A stretch of 64,000 nt of DNA, from the NCBI GenBank assembly GCA_964036045.1, contig OZ038379.1:186458495-186522494 (forward strand). Reading direction: 5' to 3'. The position numbers were made by a program, and so were the translations under genes. This stretch comes from Eutreptiella sp. 'Long Island Sound 2002'. Taxonomy: Eukaryota > Euglenozoa > Euglenophyceae > Eutreptiales > Eutreptiaceae. The first letter of the stretch is position 1. Each line of letters starts with the position of its first letter. The notes under the pieces were generated by a model. The model was not told where the DNA came from and ran no database searches. It was given only the letters and a program-made list of their open reading frames with translations. This document shows, in pieces, positions 40,091 to 49,672 of the stretch.

Positions 40091-41539
40091 AGGGACGAGG
40101 CAACTGACCCTATGCCCTTCGAGTACGAACCCCCTTGAGCCCTCACCCAACCTGGTTCCCTCTGAGGTCCCGGCATCAGGGCAACACGGATGAGTCAAGT
40201 GGGGTCATGATGCCAAAATCACCAAAATTGGCGTCATTCCCACGCGTGGCTCGCCCGGCCAAGGTAAGGCCAATGGCTCACAGGGTAGGAGGCAGGACCT
40301 GGGACTTATATCTGAGTGTACAACTTGGATTTAGGTCCGGGCTCCCTTTGGGCTTAGAGAAATGGGGCCGCCAATTGACCACACGGAAGGGGGAAATTGG
40401 GGTCCCAAAATTGGGTCATTTTGGCTGCTCGAAATGAGCCAAAATTCGGTGTGCTCCGAGTAGTATATCTCCACGCCGGCTTGGAGATCGGATCCGCCAT
40501 TCCATACGCGATCCACCGGGAGTCCAACGGAGACTCCCATGCCCTTGGCTCTCAAAGATCTCCATGCCACTTGGCGTGGTGACGATCCCAATTGGGTCCA
40601 CAAATGCCAAAATTGCAAAATTGCCCACACTCACTTTGGGCTAGCGCCTTAACGAAGGTGGCTCCGCTTCGCCCACATGGTGTGTGGACCATGGGGACCA
40701 TTACCCATAACACCCATGTCATATATGGTCCATTGGTCCATGCGTCCGGCGTGCACGAGGGTTAGAACATAGTGCACGGCGGGCAGCAAAAGTGGAAAAT
40801 TGCTCAAAATGGCCAAAAATGCGCACACTCATGGTTGGGGCAAATGAGGCACATGCCCGACTCGGACCGGAGTGTGCCATAAGATTGGTATCCAGTCCTA
40901 TGTGTCCAACATATCTTTTGGGCGTTGCCCAACTCCTCCGGTTTTGGGAATGGCAGGGTCGCCAAGTGAGCCCATGATTTGGGATAGTCCCAAATCGCCA
41001 ACATGGCGGCCCCGGTATGCCAAGCTCAAGAGGAGTTATTCGCCGGGTCCAAGATATGTTGGGGACCGAAGTATGTACCCTCATAACATACTTGGGTCAT
41101 GCTGTCAATTGAGCGCAACGTTGAGATATACGGTCGCCACTTGACATCATGACGAGCCAAAAACGGCAAAATTGGCACAAAGACACATAAAAGTGCATTG
41201 AAAGGTGCACAATTATGTTATAATATCTTCGGCTTGGATCGTGCAATCACTTAATCCTTCTAAACACAATGACTTGACACCAATGACCTTCGATCCCACT
41301 TATGTGCTCCACTTGGGGCGCCTTGAAAGGTTACGAGCGCTACTTCCCAAGTGGGCACATGAAAATATGGAAAATTGCAAAACACACACCTTGCTCCCAA
41401 CGCATCGCTTCGGGATCACCACACAAGCTTCCCTTCACGAAGGTTAGGCATGCAATTCACCGTAGGGAGTATGGAGAAGGGGCTTGCACAATATGAGGTC
41501 CATTGGCGGGCTTGGCTTGGAGTAATGGACCCGCCAAAT

Positions 41540-42569
41540 GGGCACGCAACACAACACATGGCACATACCACATATTGCCCAAAAAGATAGCTCCCACCAC
41601 GATATGTCATGCCCCTCCAAGGGCATAACTTTGTGTCAATCGCTCATAGGAACTCAAGGAGAGTTCCTATGCAACACCAACACTTGCGCGCTACACTCGA
41701 AAGTTATCTTAACGCACCCAATATCATGGCCAATGAGTTGTAACGCAAACTCTACCCTCTTGACCATGATCCATTACACTAGCGCGCACGTGTGGAGACG
41801 CAAGGCATATAATGCTTCCTAAATTACGTCGGGAGTATTGTGAATACATCCCACGTTTCCTTATCGTCAATACTCGCAAGCGGCACGAGATATGACCCTC
41901 ACAAGTGGCCTCACGAATCAATTTTGTTTTGCCCATATCTCTGAGTCAAATGGAGGGCAAGATAAAAGGCAAGTTGATTCGTGCATAGGGAAGCACGTAG
42001 GTCCACTCGAAAGAGGTCAAATCAAGTGCGGGGATGTCGAAGTCGAAAATCCGATTTCGACATCCTGAAAAATTCGGATTAAGGTTGCGAGTGTAAGATG
42101 TGAAAATTGCGGAAGCGTCCATGCAGTTCCTGAAGGCTTTGGAGCCTTCGTAACGGATTGCGTTAAAATTTCCATTATAAACAGTTAAACTGGCGTTTAC
42201 GGTAAAGTCGCGATCCAACCGCCAGCAGTCAAAACAGTGAATATCAGAACGGAAGCATAAAAATTGACGGAAACAATATGAAAATAAAACCCTGTTGATT
42301 CCTGATATTCTGATATACAAATCTCCGCTGGCGGTGCATCGGTTGCCGATGCGGGGCTTTACGGCACGGAACGGAGCGTCAACGGGCGTCTTCCCTTCCG
42401 TACATGGGGTTAGTGGACCGGAGACCGGTTGTATGCCGTAACCTGGCCATGGGGTTCTGGGTACCGCTTCACCCCCCTCCTTAGAGCAAACCCTGGGGGG
42501 GGGCTCGATAACATCCCAGCATGGCAGCGGGTACCCAGGACCACTTCCTGAAGGGGCGGGGGTGTCACA
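41540..42569 (-). repeat. probable 3' LTR of gypsy-2 (or shared LTR between gypsy-2 and gypsy-1)
   Basis: It is a diverged partner of 34280-35370. On the minus strand the block begins TGTGACACCCCCGCC at 42569, preceded by a purine-rich GAAGTGAGGA that could serve as polypurine tract. It lies 1.4 kb after the chromodomain end of gypsy-2, as expected for a 3' LTR. The two LTR-like copies are too different to be a fresh pair from one insertion. Confidence 0.5.
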
Positions 42570-43960
42570 TCCTCACTTCAGTAAGTCACAGTAAGATAGG
42601 TATGATGTTGTATCAGCTCGTAGCACATGTATAGTATCAAGTATCAAGTATCAAGTCCCGGGTCCTGGCGGCGATTGTTCGGCATCCAAAGGACCCGTTA
42701 ACCCATACCAGGCGCACCGGGTGCCGGCTGCTACGGTCACCACCTCAGTGGCAGTGGCATACACGGCCAACATAGGCGACACACGACGACCGAGGTGGTC
42801 CCACAAGTGGAGAGCGACCACAAAGATCCATTAGGCTACCCCAAGCTTCCCAAGGCCCGCCGACTGGGGAGAGTCCCCACGGGTCCGTCCTCGGGCGCAC
42901 CATGTCCATATCCATACGACGCGAGTCCAGAGTGCCATAGTCGAACTCCTTAAGAACCCCAGATCTTAAGGGAACTCCTCCTTAAGGGATCGGGCATCAA
43001 GGCCGTCTTTTCCCTCGCCCTACTGCCACGAAGGCCATACATGAGGGAGTCCTCATGCAGTGTGGGCGGAGGCGTCGACTCCTCAAACCACCAGTTTCCC
43101 AGGCAGACTGACCGAAGTCAGGAGCACCGGAGGCCGCCATCCGAATGCAAGTGCGTCTGCGAATCGGTAGGCTCACACTGGGACTGACAGTGGCGGACCG
43201 CTGGGAGTGTAGTCAGGCAACTGGGCTTCCCGCCTGGCGCCATCAGGATCTCCACACATCACAGCGAATAGGGCAACACGGTATCACGGGCACTCAAACA
43301 GTAGAATCTGTATTCGGGTACTGGTCCAGGTTGGACCAGGCTGTATGAACATGTACACGGCGACTCAAGGCGCCTTTGTATACGATTCGCATCCCTTCGG
43401 AGGGGAAAAACAGTCCACACTCCGGTGATGGGCTGAAGACAGCAACATACAGATGCACATATCCTGGAGGGCAGAAAAAGCAAACAATAATCGGGTAAAC
43501 AGGCGTGTAAACACACTCTGGACAGAGTGCCAAACCACGCCCTGGTTAGGATAAGGCATATGCAGGAGGGCGGACAGGAAAACGCCTGAGTTCAGGCCAT
43601 ATATAGTCTCGAGACACACGTCAACTGGTCTGGATCCCGCAAATGCCATGGGACCAGACCACACACCAAAAATCGCAATGCCGATGACAGCGGCATCCGT
43701 TGCGCAACGTCGTATGGGCTTCAAGGCCCCAAGAGCTCAGAATTATGAAGGTCAGTCGCCCTACCTGGTTTCCCAAGGATTCAGCAGGGGGGGAGTGACG
43801 AATAGAATTGAAAGAGAGGGGCCATCCTCCTCTGGATACAGCAGTGGGGGGTATATGGCCACTCTGTCACCGAAAGATGGGAGAGAGCAAGCAAGTAAGG
43901 GACGATCCGTCGGCCTCACAAGCGCCTCAAAACGCATCAGGGGAGAGGTCAGGGCGCTGA
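42570..43960 (-). other. gypsy-2 3' untranslated region
   Basis: No coding signal is convincing here. A short run of TATCAAG repeats lies near 42636-42656. The open frames present are short and unlike known proteins. Confidence 0.4.
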
Positions 43961-44182
43961 TCAGGCACCTCTGGCTGCAATCGCCCGGGTGAGTGCTGCC
44001 AAGTCCGAAACGTGGATCTTGGTCTTGTGCTTGCGGATGTACTCCATGAAGGGAGTATTGACCCGCGGCACGAACGAGGAGACGGGTTCCCAGGTGTCGT
44101 GGGACGGCCCATAGCCTCGCCAACGAACCTTGAACTCCAGACCTCCAGGTGCCGAGGCCTTCGGACGCTGAGCCAGGATCTT
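43961..44182 (-). CDS. gypsy-2 chromodomain, separated from pol by one TAG
   Basis: The pol frame continues for 74 codons after the TAG at 44183-44185. It reads KILAQRPKAS, then FKVRWRGYGPSHDTWEPVSSF, then a TGA at 43961. This is a chromodomain aligned residue for residue with the one in gypsy-1, where the codon matching the TAG encodes Glu (AEKIL). Chromodomains steer integration to marked chromatin. The intact downstream frame means the stop is either recent, read through, or not a stop in this organism. Confidence 0.85.
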   Translation of the reverse strand, partial: KILAQRPKASAPGGLEFKVRWRGYGPSHDTWEPVSSFVPRVNTPFMEYIRKHKTKIHVSDLAALTRAIAARGA

Positions 44183-47100
44183 CTAGACGGTGTAGTCGTC
44201 CTGCTCAGCATGGTCGTCGTCCGAATCAGCCTCATGTGCGGCATAGCTCAGGGACACATGCTGGCCACGGAGGTCGGGTTCCCGCACACGGAGTTGACTT
44301 TCGTGGCGCTCCCGGAACTGTCCGTGACCCACCTTGATGCGGTAGGTGTCCTCACCAATCCTGCGGACCACCTCGCCGGGTGTGAACCAGGTCTTGGTGC
44401 GGTGGGTGCCCATAGGGCGGGGTCTGATCACCCACACCGGGTCTCCCACCCTGAACTTCTGCGCTGTCGAGCTCGGGGCGGACTTCTGACGCTCAGCATG
44501 CTCCTTCTCGAGCTGCTGGCGGATGTCCCGCGCCGTTTGCTCTTGCCGCGCGAAGAACTCCTTGGCATCCATAGCCATGCCATCACAAGACAAGGGAAGT
44601 CCCCTACCCAGGGGGTCCCTGCCGAAGAGAATCTGGTGAGGGGACAAACCGCCCGGAGTGGGGGTGTCATGATGGGCCTTCAGAGCAGGCCACATCTCCT
44701 CAAACCAGTTCCGACGTGGATTGGTGATGTGGATCTTGCGCAGCTTCTCGAACAGCTGCCGCCCAGCCACTTCAGCACGGCCGTTAGACCGGCTGAGATA
44801 GGCGACGCTCTTGGCATGACGTATTCCCATGAGGGAACACATAGCCTTGAACCAGCCACCAGTAAACTGGGGCCCTCGGTCACTGCAAATGGTGCGGGGG
44901 ATGTCAAAGACGGTCAGCCAATGACGAATCATCATGACTGCCACTTCTCTGGCAAGCAACCCCTTTTTGCGTGCCGGAACGGCTACAACGTAGCCGCTGT
45001 GGCGGTCCACACAGAGAACCACACAGTCAAAGGTCTCTTTGCCAATGTGCACTTCGGGCATGGAGAAGACGTCCATGGCCACGCTCTCCATGGGCTGGTC
45101 AGGAACCGGGGTCCATTGGGGTTCCCCCTTGACGTTCCGGTTATCGGGATTGCAGGCCTGACAGACCGAGCAACCCTTCCTGACCTTCTTGATGGCGGTG
45201 TAGAGAACGATATGGTCGATCTCGAACCGACGCTGCATGTCAAGAGCTTGCTTCTTGACCCCTGGGTGCAGCATGTGGTGGTGCCAAGCTTCACAAAGCT
45301 CGAGCACCCGGGACTCCGGTACTAGCAGCTTACCATTCCGGTAGAGCTTGCCGTCTTCCTCAGTCAGCCCCTTTGGCCACTTCTGCCCGTCATCAGGGTC
45401 GGTCACAGCCCTATACTCGGCCGCAAAGGCCTCAGACTTGGCGTAGTCGTCGGTCCAGTCGTCCTGGAGGCAAGACTCCGGGAAGAGGTGCTTGTCGGAC
45501 TCAGACCCCTCAGGGGCGAGTACTCTGACCGCTCTGCTCACCCTCGTTGCGAGGGGGGCATCCGCAGCCATGACGACGAAGCATTTGGCACCCTCCTCCT
45601 CCATCAGGCGCTCCATCTCAATGATCCTCTTGGCTTCAGGGGTCTCAGCCTCATCGCCATGGGCAGAGATGTCCTGCATGCCCTTGCCGGCGGGATAGGC
45701 CCACCTGCTGAGACAGTCCGCCACGGTGTTATCCTTTCCAGGAATGTAAACAACCATAAGGTCGAACTTGGCCAAGGTCTCGTGCCATCTTGCCCGTCGG
45801 GAGGCGGGACCTGAGGGGGTGTCCACGTGCTCCTTGTGCCACGACTGCAGACTCTGATGGTCGGTGCAGACGGTGACGGGATGGAGGGCTATGTACCCAG
45901 CCCATTTCCTGAGAGCCATGACGATGGCATACGCCTCCTTTTCATGGGGCGTCCACGTCCGTCTCTGGCCTTCCGCCAGGACCCGGCTCCAGAAGGCCAC
46001 GGGCACGTGCCTCCCGTCGTCAAGCACTTGCTCCAACACAGCGCCAATGGCGTAGTCGGAAGCGTCGCTGCGCAGGACGAACCCTCGGTCGGGATCCACG
46101 AGGTGGCGACCCACTGCGGATAGCAGCGCCTGCTTCATCCCCTCAAAGGCACGGTCGGACTCAGCTGTCCAGACCAGAGCCTTCTTGGACCCCTTCTTGG
46201 TCTCCTCTCGGTTGCCCTTGAGCATGGTCGTCATGGGGGCTGCATACTCGGCATACATTTTGATATACCCCGAGTAGTAGTTGCAGAACCCCAGATACGC
46301 CCGTAGCTCAGAGACCGTCTTGGGCTTTTCCCAGTGCTCAATCGCAGCCACCTTGCCAGGTATGGGCTTTCGCTGCCCGTTCCCGACTACGTGGCCAGCG
46401 AAGACCACCTCGCTTACCGCAATGGTGGCCTTGTCACTGCTGCCCGTGAGTTTGTGCCGAACTAGAAGGTCCAGCACTCGAGTGACGTCCCTCTCGTGTG
46501 CCTCCAGGAGCTCCTCGTAGCTCATACTGGGGTCCCCGGACGCGATGATCACGTCGTCCACGAAGGGGTCCGCACAGTCGCGCACCGGCTCAAGCAGGTT
46601 CTCCAGCATCCGCTGAAAAGCCGCATTGCCGTTGGTAACGCCCATGGGCATCACCTTCCACTGGAGAGGTCCAAGTGGGGTGCTCATGGCTGTGCAGGCA
46701 CGGGACTCCTCGGCGAGAGGCATCTGATGATAACCATGTTTCAGGTCAATCACCGTGAAGATCCTCCGCCGGTGTTGCTTTTGCAGCATGTCCTCAATGA
46801 GGGGCAGCGTATAGCTGTCGTGCTGCGTTTGGGCGTTCAGGCCGCGGTAGTCGACCACGAGCCGCCAGTTACCGGCAACCTTCTTGGGGACGACGAAGCA
46901 AGGAGAGGCCCATTCGGAGTGGCACGGCTCGAGCCAGCCTCTCTGGATGAAGTCACGGAGGATCTTCTCCATGGCCTCTTTCCTCTCGCCCCTCAGGGCA
47001 AACTCCCGGTGCCGGTACACACGGGGGTCCTGCTTCAGTCGTATCTTGGCCTCGCCATACGGTCCACGCACCGGTGGGGGAAACACAGGCTTACCGCTGA

Positions 47101-48892
47101 AGAAGGTGTCACCATACTTCTGCTTCAGCCTGGCCCTCAACGCCTGGATCTTGGGGCAGTCATCGGACTCCGCCTTGGCTTTTCCGGGCACTTGAACCAC
47201 GGAGGTTACTTGAGGGGTAGCGACCCCGCTCACTTTCGGCTCAGGTGGTCTTCCCAGGTGGCCCAAAGGGCCATCTCTGGTCTTGCCTCGGAACAGATCG
47301 CCGTAGGTGGGTGGGTTACCGCCAGGCGGCTCGTCTTGGCTGGACATGTGATCCAGCACCCTCTGTACGAAGGTGTTCCCGTCATAGGAACCGGAAACGA
47401 TTGAGTCCACTTCCCACCAGGCTTTGTCCTGGCCTTTGCCCTCACGCTGGTTTCCCCAGTCGTGAAAGGGCTGATCCATATACCCCTGAACCAGATCCCA
47501 CTCCTCTTCAGTGAGGGGCTCTTCCGAATCCGATTCTTCGATGTCAACAGGGGGAACCGCAAAGCATTGCCTCCAAGGCTCCGCTATGATGCGGTTGACA
47601 CACACGAAGTCCGTGGTGTCGGCCTGATCAAGGCCCCCATCCACATAGTGGAATTCCGTTGGCCATCTCTTGGGTGGCATGGGCTGTCCCTTAGCGTCCT
47701 GATAGACACTCTCTCCGGCCGGTAGGACGACCTTGTTCAAGGTCATGTTGGTCAATGAGGCTACCCAATGTCGGGTACTTTCCTCCTCGGTGCATCCCAT
47801 AGGAACAACCAGCACTGCCTTGGAGCGGTCCTTGCGAATCTTCGCTATCGCTCTTGGAATGTCCCATCGAGGACAATGGATCCACATCAAGCCCTGATGC
47901 GGACCCCAGTGCTTCTTCCACGCGGAGTCCTGTGCGCTCCAGTACTTCTCACATACCCGAAGATGGGCGGAGGTTCCTGAAGAGAACGCATCCAGGGCCA
48001 GATCCGACGCTCCCAGGTCCGCAACCACTCGGTTCGCCACTTCCGGCCTTACACCGTACTCCTGGTTTGCTGGCCCAGTGGGCTCAGTGTCCAGCGCGGC
48101 CACTTCGAGCTGATTGCGTTCGGGGTGGATCCATTGGCATTCCACATGGTGCTCAGGTGACGAAAGCCACGAGAGCTGGTCGTCCTGGTACAGGGTCATG
48201 GAGGCTTGGGCCGGGAGGACGCCGGAGTCCGTGTCCATCATGAAGTCGTACCCGACGATCATGTCCCAGTCCATCTCGGCCTCGTAGAAGCGACCGTGCA
48301 GGAGGATTTCCTTGCCGAGGTCTGGGCGGCTCAGCTCACGATGGTTCACGAACTGCAGCCCAATGGCCGCTTCCTTCGTGCCTCCCACCATGTACTGGCC
48401 GTTCGCCACCTTCAGCCTGACAGGTTTCCGACTGTCAGTCAGACACTCTGGTGGAAGTAGGCCAGCCTTGACCAAGCTGACTTGAGCTCCCGTGTCGACC
48501 AACACGTCGAAAACCTTTTCCACCTCCCCGCATAAGGCACGGACCTTAAGATGCAACTGCCGCTCGCGACCGACACGGCGCACGGCGTGCAAACTCAGGA
48601 TCTCCGGCCGTTCCAGAAGCTCCACAAGCGACTGGTGCAGGTCGTGGACAATGGGCTCAGGCTGCCCATCTGCAGCATCCAGCTGCGGTCCGGGTGATCC
48701 TCCGATACTCTCGGATAGATCCTGTAGTACATCAAACACATTCTTGCTCGCGAAGGACGGACGGGTGCAAGGGTTCGTGCCTTCACTTGCCCTCACCCCG
48801 CCTCCGCGACTGGGCGCCGGACCGGGCCTTCCGCCCGCGGCAGTCCCCTTGTGCTTATCGACTCCCGACTGGGATGGCTCGGCGCTTCCCAC
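44183..48892 (-). CDS. gypsy-2: protease, reverse transcriptase, RNase H, integrase
   Basis: It has 1,569 residues from the ATG at 48892, but the frame is open back to a TAG at 48944 and is the same frame as the upstream zinc-knuckle ORF. A retropepsin motif VDTGAQVSLVKAG is near residue 134. RT spans roughly 627-800, with YRHREFALRG and FVDDVIIASG near 777. RNase H is near 940-1030 (LRSDASDYAIGAVLEQ, TDHQSLQSWH). Integrase D,D,E sit near 1272 (VAMDVFSMP), 1337 (ICSDRGPQF) and 1371 (GRAEVAGRQ). The C-terminal end carries GDPVWVI and an acidic tail, followed by TAG and the chromodomain. Expression probably needs passage through the upstream TAG. It matches gypsy-1 closely from RT onward. Confidence 0.92.
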   Translation of the reverse strand: MGSAEPSQSGVDKHKGTAAGGRPGPAPSRGGGVRASEGTNPCTRPSFASKNVFDVLQDLSESIGGSPGPQLDAADGQPEPIVHDLHQSLVELLERPEILSLHAVRRVGRERQLHLKVRALCGEVEKVFDVLVDTGAQVSLVKAGLLPPECLTDSRKPVRLKVANGQYMVGGTKEAAIGLQFVNHRELSRPDLGKEILLHGRFYEAEMDWDMIVGYDFMMDTDSGVLPAQASMTLYQDDQLSWLSSPEHHVECQWIHPERNQLEVAALDTEPTGPANQEYGVRPEVANRVVADLGASDLALDAFSSGTSAHLRVCEKYWSAQDSAWKKHWGPHQGLMWIHCPRWDIPRAIAKIRKDRSKAVLVVPMGCTEEESTRHWVASLTNMTLNKVVLPAGESVYQDAKGQPMPPKRWPTEFHYVDGGLDQADTTDFVCVNRIIAEPWRQCFAVPPVDIEESDSEEPLTEEEWDLVQGYMDQPFHDWGNQREGKGQDKAWWEVDSIVSGSYDGNTFVQRVLDHMSSQDEPPGGNPPTYGDLFRGKTRDGPLGHLGRPPEPKVSGVATPQVTSVVQVPGKAKAESDDCPKIQALRARLKQKYGDTFFSGKPVFPPPVRGPYGEAKIRLKQDPRVYRHREFALRGERKEAMEKILRDFIQRGWLEPCHSEWASPCFVVPKKVAGNWRLVVDYRGLNAQTQHDSYTLPLIEDMLQKQHRRRIFTVIDLKHGYHQMPLAEESRACTAMSTPLGPLQWKVMPMGVTNGNAAFQRMLENLLEPVRDCADPFVDDVIIASGDPSMSYEELLEAHERDVTRVLDLLVRHKLTGSSDKATIAVSEVVFAGHVVGNGQRKPIPGKVAAIEHWEKPKTVSELRAYLGFCNYYSGYIKMYAEYAAPMTTMLKGNREETKKGSKKALVWTAESDRAFEGMKQALLSAVGRHLVDPDRGFVLRSDASDYAIGAVLEQVLDDGRHVPVAFWSRVLAEGQRRTWTPHEKEAYAIVMALRKWAGYIALHPVTVCTDHQSLQSWHKEHVDTPSGPASRRARWHETLAKFDLMVVYIPGKDNTVADCLSRWAYPAGKGMQDISAHGDEAETPEAKRIIEMERLMEEEGAKCFVVMAADAPLATRVSRAVRVLAPEGSESDKHLFPESCLQDDWTDDYAKSEAFAAEYRAVTDPDDGQKWPKGLTEEDGKLYRNGKLLVPESRVLELCEAWHHHMLHPGVKKQALDMQRRFEIDHIVLYTAIKKVRKGCSVCQACNPDNRNVKGEPQWTPVPDQPMESVAMDVFSMPEVHIGKETFDCVVLCVDRHSGYVVAVPARKKGLLAREVAVMMIRHWLTVFDIPRTICSDRGPQFTGGWFKAMCSLMGIRHAKSVAYLSRSNGRAEVAGRQLFEKLRKIHITNPRRNWFEEMWPALKAHHDTPTPGGLSPHQILFGRDPLGRGLPLSCDGMAMDAKEFFARQEQTARDIRQQLEKEHAERQKSAPSSTAQKFRVGDPVWVIRPRPMGTHRTKTWFTPGEVVRRIGEDTYRIKVGHGQFRERHESQLRVREPDLRGQHVSLSYAAHEADSDDDHAEQDDYTV

Positions 48893-48943
48893 GTCACCAT
48901 CCTGCGACCGCCCTAGCTGGGGCCCTTGGCTGCAGGGGCTCCG

Positions 48944-49672
48944 CTAGGGGGCGTCGGTTGTCGAAGAGGGGGTGTTCTCCTCGGCCTCAACGTCGTTGAT
49001 GCCCTTCTTCCTTCCCCCTTTCTTACCCTTGTTCTTGTCCTTGTCCTTGTTCTGGTCATTCTGGTTGTTCTCCTTGTTCTTGTTGTCCGATCTGGGGACC
49101 CAGTTCCGCTTGATCTCCTGGATCTCCTTGGCCAATTGGGTCCCCACCGACGACATCAGCTTGGCCAGCTCGTCCTTGTCCACCTCCATCTTGGCTTCCC
49201 GGATACCCGCGGGCGCACGCTTCTTCGACCCGTGCGCCTTCTTGTAAGCGTCCGTGTCGGCCTTGTGGATGGGGCATGTTCGGTGGTCATGGTTGAAGCC
49301 TCGCTTCCTCCCATAACACACGAAACAGCCCTGAGGGTGAGCTCGTATGAACTCCCCAAAGGACAGCGGAGGGTCGCCAATACGGCGAGGGTCCCTCTTC
49401 TCCTGCTTCCGCCAACCCTGCTGCAGGGGCTTCCAGTTTCCCGGTTTGCTCCCCGCGTTCAGGTTCTTGGCCACGAAGGCGCAAACGGCCACTTCGGCGG
49501 GCTCTTCGTCGTCGTCATCGTCGACGAGAGTCTCATTGCCGCCGGCTCCCGCTGGGTCCATGGCATCTTCCCCGCCAGGTCCCTCGCCAACGTATGTGAC
49601 GTCGCGGTCGCCGGGCCTCAACCCGCGGGTGTGTTGGAGGTTTTCGGTACTCCTTGAGTACTTCCTCGCCAA
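48944..49672 (-). CDS. gypsy-2 nucleocapsid-like zinc-knuckle segment
   Basis: This 242-residue frame overlaps the gag 3' end by 140 nt in the +1 frame and shares the pol frame, separated from it only by TAG at 48944-48946 (CCC TAG CGG). It holds a lengthened zinc knuckle, CFVCYGRKRGFNHDHRTC (C-x2-C-x8-H-x4-C instead of x4), and a Lys/Asn-rich stretch (NKNKENNQNDQNKDKDKNKG), both suited to RNA binding. The ATG at 49672 is probably not used. Translation more likely arrives from gag by a +1 shift inside 49533-49672 and reaches pol by UAG readthrough. The order gag-NC-UAG-protease recalls gammaretroviral readthrough. Confidence 0.75.
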   Translation of the reverse strand: MARKYSRSTENLQHTRGLRPGDRDVTYVGEGPGGEDAMDPAGAGGNETLVDDDDDEEPAEVAVCAFVAKNLNAGSKPGNWKPLQQGWRKQEKRDPRRIGDPPLSFGEFIRAHPQGCFVCYGRKRGFNHDHRTCPIHKADTDAYKKAHGSKKRAPAGIREAKMEVDKDELAKLMSSVGTQLAKEIQEIKRNWVPRSDNKNKENNQNDQNKDKDKNKGKKGGRKKGINDVEAEENTPSSTTDAP

